The notes beneath the pieces are model-generated. The model was not told the DNA's origin. It saw only the letters and a program-made list of their open reading frames with translations, and did not search any database. The position numbers were made by a program, and so were the translations under genes. Below, piece after piece: positions 49,712-60,156 of a stretch of DNA of 64,000 nucleotides (positions are counted from its first letter, which is position 1; every line of letters starts with the position of its first letter). This DNA comes from Cryptomeria japonica (lineage: Eukaryota; Streptophyta; Pinopsida; Cupressales; Cupressaceae), in NCBI RefSeq assembly GCF_030272615.1, contig NC_081415.1, forward strand, positions 374,025,009-374,089,008. Reading direction: 5' to 3'.

Positions 49712-49744
49712 TGGGGATGGTTGATTGCAAGATCAACACAAGAA
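49712..49744 (-). repeat. 33-nt block shared with A1, just before the 3' LTR
   Basis: Its reverse complement is identical at all 33 positions to 3136-3168. In A1 it ends 11 bases before the LTR. Confidence 0.85.
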
Positions 49745-49898
49745 TTCAAAAACTCTCTGGAGAATAGACCAAACACAAGCCCCAAAAACAACAACAAAAG
49801 CAAACCTAAATATGTACAGACTAAGACCTACTGTGCATGGACATTAAGAGAAGTAATGTTTCAGGAATTGTCTATGCACTGGAAATTCCTGTACCTCA

Positions 49899-51060
49899 TC
49901 ATTCATATTCTGCAAAAAATGAGTCCTTTCCATTAAGATTACAAACCATAGAGGGGCCTATCCATAGTGACTCAAATTTTTTGTGTTTTCCCTTATCTTG
50001 TCCTTTCGCATTCCATTGAAGAACCACATCACCAATCTGAAACTTTCTCAACGAGGTCCTTTTGTCAAATAGATATTTTGACTGCAATTGGATCTTCAAA
50101 TTCCTCTTGTGAGCCAAAGTTCTAATTTCTTCTATCTCCACCATTTGAATCATCCGGTCTTCCATAGGTTTAGATAACTTCATACCTTCAACTTGCAGGA
50201 AATTATACACTGGGAGAAGATTATTGTCTGGCACCCTAGATTGTATACCATAGACCAACTCATAAGGTGAGACACCAATTTCTCTCTTAACAATAACCCT
50301 ATCTGCCCAAAGGGATAATTTCAACTTCTGGTCCCAAGACCTTTTATTTTCCTCCAAGATTTTCTTAATAATGCTCAAGAGGCTCTTATTACTTGATTCA
50401 GCTTGCCCATTTCCCTAAGGATGATAAGGCGAAGAGTAAGACATAACTATTCCATGGCTGGTGCAAAATTCAACAAACTCTTCTGACCTAAAGCTCATGG
50501 CATTATCCATCACTAGTTTTACAGGGACTCCGAATCTGGTTATGACATTATCCATCAGGAAGTCAATAACAACCTTACTTGTGTCTCTCCTAGTGGGTAT
50601 AGCTTCAATCCATTTGGTAAAATAATCAGTAGCTAGTATAATCCATGTATGACCTCTTGCTAATTTCTCAATGATTTCTCCAATAAAATTAATGCCCCAT
50701 TGGACAAAAGGGGCTTCCACTGTGACTGGGTTGAGGGGTAAAGCTCCCTCAAACTTCAATTTTGATGAAAACTTCTATCATGGGTCACATCTCCGGACAT
50801 GCTCATGGGCATCTTTAAACAAAGTAGGCCAATAATATCCATCCTGAACTATCTTACCAGTAGTTGTCTTGGCAGAGTAATGACCTCCACACACTCCATC
50901 ATGTATTTCAGTTAACGCTCTCTTAGCCTAGGATTTATCCAAACACATTAGCAATGCCCCATCTTTATTCCACCAAAATAGATCACCCTGAATAAGGACA
51001 TATTTTTGTGACTTCAACTTCATAGTTCTTCTCTAGTTATGGGTCATTCCTTCTGAAAAT
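49899..51060 (-). pseudogene. pol: Element E integrase, inactive
   Basis: Integrase joins element DNA to the host chromosome. The N-terminal zinc site reads EIHDGVCGGHY, then HEHVRRCDP followed by two stops (TGA TAG) where Cys-Gln is expected. Core domain: WGINFIGEI, in which the first catalytic Asp is Asn, then LVMDNAMSFRSEEF with the second Asp, then a stop before GNGQAESSNKSL, which has the Glu. The C-terminal part, 50378-49899, contains GVSPYELVYG and a GDVVLQWN stretch typical of gypsy integrase tails. No chromodomain is seen. The lost Asp and stops mean it is not functional. Confidence 0.85.
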
Positions 51061-51107
51061 GTTGCATCTCTTAAAAAATGTACTATTTCCGAGTACCAGG
51101 TTTGTGC

Positions 51108-51660
51108 CTAAATACTGGTGACTAGGATGTTCTCAATTTCAACATTATTCACTTCAACATCAAGAAGGTTTGATTCACCCATTAGCTTAGCAAGGCCTAA
51201 GCCTCTCACCAATTTAGTAATTTTGATCTCCAGATCAAACTCCTGAATCCTAGTTATCCATCTGCATCTTTTACCAGTGACTTTGGACTGAGACAAAATG
51301 TCTTTGATAGCCACATGTGGGACATAAGCAGTTACTTGTGCATTTACAAGATATGGCCTAAATTCTTTAACAACCTTAACCAAAGCATATGCTTGCTTCT
51401 CCATGATTTCATATTTTAATTCTGTAGCTTGCAAAGATTTGCTATAAAAAGCTATGGGATGTTCATATCCTTCACTATCCTTTTGTAAAAGAACTGCAGC
51501 CACTGTATGATATGAAGCAAAAGAGAACAGAGAGAAAGGCTTACTGTAGTCAAGGGACTTCAACACTGGTGCCTCCTGAATAGCCCTTTTGATTTAATCA
51601 AAAGCTTTTGAAGCTTCTTCATTCCAATAGAACTTTGTATCCTTCTTAAGCAATTTAACA
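51108..51660 (-). pseudogene. pol: Element E RNase H of the reverse transcriptase
   Basis: The open part is 51566-51108: FASYHTVAAVLLQKDSEGY, HPIAFYSKSL, then E in LKYEIMEKQAYALV, as in the RT-linked RNase H of Ty3/gypsy elements. It degrades the RNA strand of hybrids. The first catalytic Asp expected before the A-x-G-x-VL stretch is replaced (SFASYHT). It is joined to the reverse transcriptase through a frameshift near 51650. Confidence 0.8.
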
Positions 51661-52606
51661 ATGGGCTTGACTCTGCAAAATTTGCAATAAATCTTCTAAC
51701 AAAATTTACTTTGCCCAAGAAAGATTGGATACCTTTAACATTCTTCAGTTCAGGAACATTGTTTATAGCCTCAATTCTTTTAGGGTCTATTCTTACCCCT
51801 TCTTTGGAGACAATATGCCCTAGCAGCTTCCCTTTGGTAACAACAAAATGACACTTTGTAGTATTTAAGGATACTCCAAATTCCAGAGCTTTATTAAAAA
51901 CCTGTTCTAAGTGTCCACAGTGGTCATCTGCCCTTTTGGAGAAGCATTTTAAATCATCTTGATATACTATGATGATAATATTGATGAATTCCTTAAAAGC
52001 TACATCCATTGCCCTCTGAAAAGTAGCTCCAACATTCTTCAAACCAAAAGGCATTTTGACATACATGTATTTTTCCCAAGGGGTGGTGAAAGCAGTTTTG
52101 AATTGTTCAGATTCTTTTACTAACACCTGGTTATACCCTGAGAACCCATCCATCATAGACAATAGGTCACAACCAGTTACTCTTTGCAACATTGCTTCCA
52201 TATTAGGAGAAGAGTAATTATCTTTCAAGGAAGCAACATTTAGGTTCCTAAAATCAACACAGAGTCTAATGTCCCCATTCTTCTTTCTAACCGGGACCAA
52301 ATTTGAGACCCATGATGAATTCCTTATAGGCTTAATAATTCCCCCTTCCCTTAACTTGGTCAATTCTTGCTACATTTTAGATTCCAACAGGGGGTTGATA
52401 GGTCTTTGTTTTTGTCTGAAAAGCTTAGTATCTGGAAGCAAAGGGACTTCATGCTGAAATAGATCTTGTCTATATGCCTTCAGATCTTCATAAGACCAAG
52501 CAAAGACATGCTTATATTTCTTTAATAAATTAATAAGATTTATTCTGACATGAGGAGGCAAATTTTTTCCAATATACACCAACTTAGGGGATGATATTGT
52601 CCCCAA
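51655..52606 (-). pseudogene. pol: Element E reverse transcriptase, nearly intact
   Basis: Two in-frame ORFs, 52606-52370 and 52363-51560, are separated by a single stop after LLESKM. In the second, residues counted from its Met: VSNLVPVRKKNGDIRLCVDF (19-38), the catalytic Asp in MMDGFSGYNQ (Asp72), AFTTPW, MPFGLKNVGATFQRAMD and the YQDD catalytic box (134-137), then KLLGHIVSKEGV and SFLGKVNFVRRFI. All expected motifs are present. The frame shifts after FAESSP. The upstream ORF carries the connector KYKHVFAWSYEDLKAY. Confidence 0.92.
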
Positions 52607-52645
52607 GTTTACTTCCTCTAGTTCATCTAACTTAGTGGTTGATTG

Positions 52646-53312
52646 TTAGTGCAAATGACTATCACTGTAACTGAACATACCTTCTAGTTCTACCAACCCT
52701 TTAGGTATTTCATTAGTTTCTAATTGAACTAGGTCATTTCCAGAAGTAGTTTCTCTATTTTCAACCACTTCCACCAAGGCATTGCAATCATTTTTTTGTC
52801 CATCATAGTCATCAATGCGTTGTATAAACTTGAGAATATCTTCATCATCAGAAAACACTTGCCAATTATATACATTCTCAGGAATGGCAGGCGTAGCTTT
52901 TACCTCAACTATGGATATACCGGTTAGTGTTGCATCATCATTCTTTAATAGAACATTTGCTAAGAAATACGCCATGATATTCTTAGATCTTTCTATCCAA
53001 TTTATAGAGAATACACTAAAATTCTCAATCACATCCCATACTGCATGCTTGTATCTTTTCAATCTATCATTCTTAGATGCATATTTAGCTCTAACTTGAG
53101 AAACAACCAATTCTGAGTCTCCTAACACTTTTAACAATTGAATGCCATGCCTTTTTGCAACTTCAGGTCCCAATAACAAGGCCTCATATTCAACAGTGTT
53201 ATTTTTACACTAAAAGGCTAACAGAAAGGAATATTTGAAGGTTATACCTGAAGGGGACATAAAAAGAACTCCTGCTCCAGATCCTTCTTTAGAGAAAGCT
53301 CCATCAAAGTAC
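52646..53312 (-). pseudogene. pol: Element E extra RNase H domain upstream of the reverse transcriptase
   Basis: The domain starts WHMY on the far side of element D (61318-61330) and continues FDGAFSKEGSGAGVLF here. Catalytic residues: Asp in FDGA, Glu in TVEYEALLLG, Asp in VLGDSELVV. The fourth, expected in a ADxLA-type motif, is Tyr in IMAYFLANVLL. One stop lies before CKNNTVEY. Such plant-type extra RNase H domains occur in the Tat lineage; from memory, some plant gypsy Pol proteins have it before the RT as here. A linker with VFSDDEDILKFI leads on to the RT. Confidence 0.82.
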
Positions 53313-54488
53313 TGTTAGGCCCAATATGGAAAGCTAATGTACTGAGAGGGGAGGGGTGAATTAGTACTTCAAATCCTTTCTTCAACAATAACTTTACTGT
53401 TATGCATAAACCAAAAACTGTTGTAACATAACATAAAGCTAAAACAAATAAATAACAATCATACATGATTCACTCCATAACACACATATTTTGGTTACAT
53501 AGAAACTCTTGGTTAGAGAGAAAAACTACGGTGGGGATGGCACCCACAATTTCACTACTGCAATAATAAAGGTTGCTCGGTTAGAGCTACATGTTTAGCT
53601 ATTTCTGATAGCTTACCCTATTAGGAGTATCAAGATTATTAGATATACCTTGCTAAAGGATTTTACAACACTTATTCTAAATGCTGCACCTGGTTAAAGG
53701 CTTTACAATTTATAGACTTTGTTAGAGTCTTTAAAGTTTTCTCTTACAACTCAAAATATTACAATAAAATATTTACAAATATCTGCAACTTTACATCTGA
53801 AATGTTATAGTAGATTTTATGTGCTCAAAATGAGATTACCTTTCTTATAGCATACCTTGGTAACCCATAAAGTACCTCAGTAAACCTTTCTATTTACTCT
53901 GTTCCTTTACTGTTCTTTGAAATCCTTCTCGGTGACCTCTGTGTCTCTGACAGTCACAATACTCAGTGCTTTCCCATGATTTTTATTTTCACATATGTCT
54001 GTCTTCACACTCATACACACACTCACATTTGATCCTAATTCATGCTATATAAATAGATCTCTTATGTCAATGATTTGATTCATTGCTTCGATCTTACAAA
54101 CATGATTTATCGAATGAATAACCATACAAGATATTTCATTGGATAGATGACCTCAAAATCATACAAAATCTATAAGTGCAATTTCCAATGAGATAACGGT
54201 TCTTTGTTCCTCGATCTTGTAACACGTTTCCACACATGTGTCTAGGTTCAATGAATCTGGTAACATGTTTCACTCGGTGTATATCAACTCGGTGTATCAT
54301 TATTGCTGCTTGGTAGACATAGAGTGTTACTCGGTAGACAGCTCGGTGTATACTAGGCTTTGTGACTACTTTCTTCTATAACCGACTTCTCTGTGCTTAC
54401 CGACTGAATATTTCGGTAGTAGTAACTGACTAGAGTATATAGAATGACTTTGGATATAAAACTAATGGCAACTTAGTAAGTAGTAACA
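53313..54488 (-). repeat. Element D 3' LTR
   Basis: It pairs with 60157-61317. TATATAAATA lies at 54046-54055. Two ACCGAC cores lie at 54381-54386 and 54399-54404. Confidence 0.92.
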
Positions 54489-54830
54489 ATCTCCCCTTTT
54501 GGCATTAGTTGAGATGTTTGACAAAACTACTTTCAAAGTCATAACTCAAAAATCTATATACTTACAAAATTTTACCAAACAGATAGTATATACATTTGTC
54601 AATAAAATAGTATATTCAGATATACTCCCCTTATCAATATACTATACATAACTTTGATTTTGCATGCTCGGTGATCAATATCCTGTATTAACTGCTTGGT
54701 TCACTATCAAAATTAACTATGCATTGGATACTCTATCCTGCTCGGTATACTTCCCTTGTATACTACACTCCCCCTTTGATACTTTGAAACTATACTCACT
54801 CCCCCTTTTTGACAAACATCAAAACTTAGT
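54489..54830 (-). promoter_or_regulatory. Multiple polypurine tracts of element D
   Basis: CTCC-runs on the plus strand at about 54491 (touching the LTR), 54626, 54767 and 54800 are the reverse complements of PPT-like tracts, matching the pattern in B. Confidence 0.7.
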
Positions 54831-54849
54831 TACCATTCGATGGAGGCAA

Positions 54850-57800
54850 CTAGTCAAAAATGGATTTGTACCTTGTTTGTGCATCGGTAAGAGCGGCAGA
54901 GAGGACATCCTTGACACTATCCATGAGTGAATTCTGAGCTGTAATGTCAGCTAATAGTGAAATTAGTCCATCTAAGGTGCTTCCCTCTTGTTGAGTGGAT
55001 AGGGAGGTAGCTTTGTTGATTTTCTCTTGGATGGATGAAAGATGAGGAATGAATAATGTCTGAAGAGTCATTATATCCATCCTGATCTTGTGCTCTTCAT
55101 TCCTGAGTTCCAATTGTTGAGCCATGAGCTTTTGTAACTTTGTATAGAAATGCTGAATAGAGTTTGGCTCAGTGGTCAACTTATTTGAGAGATCGGTGAT
55201 CTCTTTCTCAATCACTTCTATTTTATTTTTGATATCTTTAATGAATAAAGAAAATGTACAGAGTTTCTGAAATAAATAAAGAATGTGCTTGAGTTGAGGG
55301 GACAACTCAATAATAGATTTGACTAGTTTTACTTTGCCAATATCAATAGCTTTCTATACCTCTTCAATCATTTTAGCAGTGATCTCTTTTTCCTTCAATT
55401 TTCTCAAATATCTAGATGCGTCTACTCCAGATGTCTTTATTTTAGTTAGGAGTTCATCTAGTTGAATATGGATGGCTGCATCTTTTGACACGGTAGCTTC
55501 AGGTAGCATATCTATTAATAGTGCTTTCACCTTCTGAAGTACTTTTCTTTTTCTTTTGAATAGCCATTTGCTTCTCCTGTTCTGCTTTGGCTTTGCATAG
55601 TTCACCGAATTTAATGAGTGCTTGCCCTTTTAGTTTGGATATGTCTACATTCGGCAACACTATTGGTTTTGACAAATCTAATTTGAAACTATGTTTTTTC
55701 ATCTTCTTTTCTTTACCTTTCACCAGTTGAACTAACACAATGGCTTCAGAGGCTTGATGACCCTCGGTAGGTTTCTCGGTAGAGGCAACACTTTTGTCAA
55801 TTTCTTGAACCTTTGATGTAGCCTTTGTTGAGTCCTTTGGTGCTTCTATGCTTGGGGTCTTGGTTGTAACATTTTCTGTGCTAGAAGGAGCTTGAGAGGT
55901 CTGTTCCCTGGTGGCCTGAGAAGTAGTTTCTCCTTCTATAGACTTGTGACCCTCTGTTCCTTATTCAGTATCTTGAGGGGCCTCAGTTGAAGTAGGCTGA
56001 GTGACCGGAGGATAGGGATGAACTTGTTCCAAAACTGACTCATTGGATACCAGTTTGGCATATGCATTTCCTTCTATCATTTCCTGTTCTTGTGCCTCGG
56101 TGTCCATGATATTCTCATCAACTTGTATAGTGTCAGCAGGGTCTTGTTCGGTGATATCAGGATCTTGCTCGGTGACATCAACTATTTCAACTTCAACTTG
56201 TTCACCAGCATTCTTGATTCAAAAGATTTCCTACCACTTTTCTTTGGTCTCATTCTCTACATCCAAGTAAAAGCCATTCATCAATTTCAAGGCTCTTTGC
56301 TTGACTAGGAAGTTTGTGTGGTAGTTTTTCAGATGTTCTTTGATCTCATCTATCAACATGTCTAGAAAGAGATGTACCAGACTTCTTTCTCTCATATGTT
56401 TCTCAAAGTCCATAGCATTCTTCCACCTGTTATCAATATGCAAATATAATTCATTTGGAAGAGATTTAGATACTTCCAATGGGACCAATCAGAATTTTAG
56501 AAGTGTGCAGATTACGGCTTCTTCTATTTGTCTCTTTTCATCATCAGATCTGGATTCCTACTTAACATATCTAAATGCTCCAAATCCACCATATTGCTTC
56601 AGATTAGCACAAAATTTATCAACACTGTGTACATCTACCTTTTTACTCTTGACAATCTGAAATTTGTTTTTGTCTTCAGATTCGGTGTCACTAGACTCTT
56701 TAGTCAGAATGAGTCTCCAAGTAGATTTATTTTAAGTTTTTGTTACCTTTGGTGCGGCAACATTCTTTGGTTTCTTACTCAGTGATGCTACAGATGATCT
56801 TGTGTTTGGGCACTTCACTAAAGGAGTCGGTGATACCTTTGATGTATCCTATTTCTTTCTTTTCAAAAATTTTCCTTTAGGCAACTTGGTGCTCAATGTA
56901 ATAGTTGCCTCATGGGCTTCAGATTCCTCCTCGGTGATTATTGGAGTGTCTTTGATAGGTGTGGAGGAAGAACCTTCTCCAAATTTCTCTGTTAATGCCT
57001 TGATCATTTTTGTTGCTTTCATTGTAGCCTTGGGTACTACAATGCTCATCTTTACTTTCTCTTTAACTTCTTCATAGGTTCCATACCTCAACTTAGTAGC
57101 ATGCCATGGTAATGTAAGTAAAGCATCTATTTGCTGTTGTGTGATGTCAAAATTAATCTCATAACCCATAGATGGAAATGATTGAGTTCTCGGTTCCATA
57201 TCATTAACATAGCAGTAGTCGATGTCTACTTCAAAGCATATGTCATCCTTGTATTTCTCCACTAACTGGGGTAGAATTATATACCTGTTATGCATCTTTT
57301 CTTGAAACTTGCTAAAGTAATCATCCATAATATCATTAAAGTTATCACCTAGCCATTTGATGAAGTCATTGATTTGATGGGTGATTGGTTGGTGTAGCTC
57401 CCAAACTACATTACCGACTGATGGAAAGAATTTCTCAAAATAGAAAAACATGCATACCAAAAGTGATCCAAACTTCAATGTGTTAGCCGAGTTGTTCTTG
57501 TTTGGCTTCCTTATGGTGTTTAGATTTTCAAATAGGTTTTTCAACAGTACTTCACAAAGATCAATTTTCATTCCCTTCTTCACAATTTTATATGCTAAAT
57601 CGACTACTGCACAGGGTACACCATTTTCCCTTGCCGATTGGAAGAAATAATAACCTATTACTCTAATGGCAAAATTCAGCTCTGCATCTATCACATTGTT
57701 CAATTTCAGTCCTGTACAATCAGATTCAACTCCAGTTAAAGTGATCAATTCCTTCTGTGATATCATCTTCTGAGCTCGAGCATAATCAAAAATAGGGTAA

Positions 57801-58210
57801 CCAGTGATCAAATGAATGATTTCCTTGGTGATTTTGAATGGTTGTTTCGCTAACCACATGAAATCATCATGAACTCTGCTCAGAACAAACTTGACCCATT
57901 GGGGTTTGAAGACACGGAGATAGGTTAGGGCTTCGGTTAATCCCTTGATTTTGATGTGTTCATACTTGCTATCCAATTTCCCATCAGTACACAACTCAAC
58001 ATATGTGTCCTTGATTTCAACATGACCTAGTTCCTCAACACGACACTTAGTGAAGAATCTGACATCTTCAACTAATAAAACTCTATTTGGAATGAGTAAA
58101 AATACAGTTTTATCATCCGGTTTAGATGCTACTTTGGGAGTTAGAGAGTATTTCAATGAGGGCTTTTCAATGTTCTCAACAACAATGGGCTTCTGGATCT
58201 TAGGTGCCAT
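54850..58210 (-). pseudogene. Q ORF of element D; N-terminal 450 codons still open
   Basis: MAPKIQ at 58210 is chosen as start because B begins at the same Met; the open frame extends upstream to a Met at 58279. It stays open to 56849, the longest open frame in the window. It ends at TAG 54850-54852 after RYKSIFD. Domains are as in B: helical N-terminal region (VLSRVHDDFMWLAKQPFKIT, then a CMFFYFEKFF stretch), basic linker (PKGKFLKRKK), second helical domain (56488-56231), acidic Thr/Pro stretch (about 56200-55740) and coiled coil (55605-54850). Breaks occur after 56849, near 56710, 56570 and 56226 and in the coiled coil. No recognised enzyme motif. Confidence 0.78.
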
Positions 58211-58741
58211 TGCAAATTTTGGATCAAAAGATTCAGAGGGTTTGAAGACTTTTAAACGACAGATGCTTTCACTTAACAAATCTAAAAAAAATAATCACAC
58301 TGGTATTTCCCGGTAGCTAGCTCTTAAAAATGCTTGAGATTGATGTTTAAATACCTTAAATTTTGCTTCGTAGGAGGTTTGATCGCCTTTGAATCGCTTT
58401 GCTCTGCTTTCTTGAAAACTTGGTAAGTGTAAAATGACTGTGTAAAAATCTTTAATTACACAATATACCTTATCAGATCTATGTAGTTAGGTTAGAAACA
58501 TTAAATGCACCCGGTTCCACTTACTTTTTATGCTTTTACCAAGTAGCCAGTCTTCCTATATTTACTGACTAGACAGGCTTCCTGTATTTACCGACTTGAC
58601 AAGCTTCCTGAAGACTAGATAAAATTTCAAATTTCCTAATGCATCTTTAGCTATGCAGATTTTGGAATTAAGTACATAATAAAATAGGAACTGTTAAGAT
58701 TTAACCTTTGAAAGAATGTAGTCCCTTCATATCTTCATCGA
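58211..58741 (-). other. Spacer between gag tail and Q in element D, where pol is missing
   Basis: It aligns with 8826-9374 in element B. No ORF. Confidence 0.65.
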
Positions 58742-60094
58742 TTAATTTGGAATAGGTGCACCTAACTCGGTAGGTAAGGTGCTTTCTTCATTTGACACAA
58801 TTTCCTTCTTTTTCCAAATCATCTGTAATTTTCCTTTTATTTCCTCAGTGTCTCCTCTAGGTTGATCTCTGCAATCTCTAGCCAAGTGTCCAACTTTGTG
58901 ACAATGAAAACATGCCATACTAGGATTTCTCCATGATCTTCGGTTGTTCATTCCAAACCTTATAAAGCAGTTGGCACTTATATGTCCATATCTTCCACAA
59001 AATTCACACCATATCCTTGTATTGTAATCCCATGGTACTGCAGAATATTGTCGGTTAGGATCTGTGTGTGTTCGGTAGCCTCTAGTATTTGCACGGTGTG
59101 CAGACCACATATAGTTCTTTTGCTTAAGCCAACACTTCTCGGTACTATGTCCATATCTATTGCAGTTTTTACAAAACCCTTTGAATTTTGCCTTCTGATA
59201 ATTGCTAGCAAAATTTGTCCTACATTGGTTAGATGTGTGACCATATTTATTGCAATTGTAACAATAACCATTAGACCTTGTGACCTTTGGTTCCTTACCT
59301 TTTCTGATTTGGCAAATATTAGCAGTATGCCCTTGTTTTCCACAGTAGTTGCAAATAGGCTTCTTTCCTTTGATGTTCTTCTTGTTTCCAGCTTGCTTTG
59401 ATGATTCTCCTCTCTCGGTAGTGTGGATTCCCTTCTCGGTAGAGTCTTTTCCTTTGTAACCGAGTCCTGCAACTTTGTTGGGTCTTTTTGTATTCAGTTG
59501 TTCATCCAACATCTTTGATGCTTCATAACTCTTTTTCAATGTTTCTTTGGATTTCTTCTTTGTTTCAAGTTCATCGGTCAACCTTGATAATTCAAGTTTT
59601 AATTCTTGATTCTCATCATCTTTCAGTTTTCCTTCATGATGTGCATAACCCAATTGATCTGACAGATTTTGTTGAATCCCAGTCAACCTAATGATTTCAT
59701 CATTCTTTTCAGATACTAATGCTTCAAGCTATTGATTTTCTCTTTCTAGATCTCTTACTTTATCCTCGGCTTTCCTTAATGTATCAAGATTTTCAATCAT
59801 CTTTGTGCTGAAATATTTATGTCCTCTTTTCATTGCTTTTAGCTGATTAGTCAATGCTTTGTTCTTTTCCTTCAGTTCTTCAATCATTTCTTCAGTCTCT
59901 TCATATATACTGTTCTTAGTTGAAGTCTCAATTTGTTCCACTAACTCTTGAGAGTCCTACAAATCATCAGATAATCTTCTTCTAACTTTCAATGATTTTT
60001 GTATTTGTCTTTGCATGTCTGCAATCACTTGATTAACATGATCAAAGTCTTCTTGCAGATACACAATTCTTCGAGATTGTTTATAGCCTTCCAT
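58742..60094 (-). pseudogene. gag: Element D gag tail: coiled coil and five intact zinc knuckles
   Basis: One frame of about 450 codons from MEGYKQSRR at 60094 to PIPN-stop at 58742, with TAG at codon 46 (59957-59959) and a second TAG near 59727. The last 314 codons (59686-58742) are open. The signature SYEASKMLDEQL followed by GLGYKG matches Sirevirus gag. Knuckles: CNYCGKQGHTANIC, CYNCNKYGHTSNQC, CKNCNRYGHSTEKC, CEFCGRYGHISANC and CFHCHKVGHLARDC. Nucleocapsid function (RNA binding) is known for this motif. The capsid domain normally upstream is absent. Confidence 0.88.
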
Positions 60095-60142
60095 TCATAA
60101 GATCTTTCTCTTTAGGCTGTTAAACTTGTTTCCAAGATTCAA

Positions 60143-60154
60143 GCTCTAATACCA
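60143..60154 (-). promoter_or_regulatory. Primer-binding site of element D (initiator tRNA-Met)
   Basis: The minus strand reads TGGTATTAGAGC two bases from the LTR, one base from the common TGGTATCAGAGC. Confidence 0.88.
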
Positions 60155-60156
60155 AT

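Noticed and set aside
49664..50019. Plus-strand ORFs (90 and 60 codons) as possible host genes
   Set aside because: They overlap the minus-strand integrase tail and the shared 33-nt pre-LTR block; codon content follows the antisense gene.
58982..59401. 139-codon plus-strand ORF rich in Ile/Val/Cys that resembles a membrane protein
   Set aside because: It is the exact antisense shadow of the zinc-knuckle region of element D; the same shadow appears at 9615-10037 in B.
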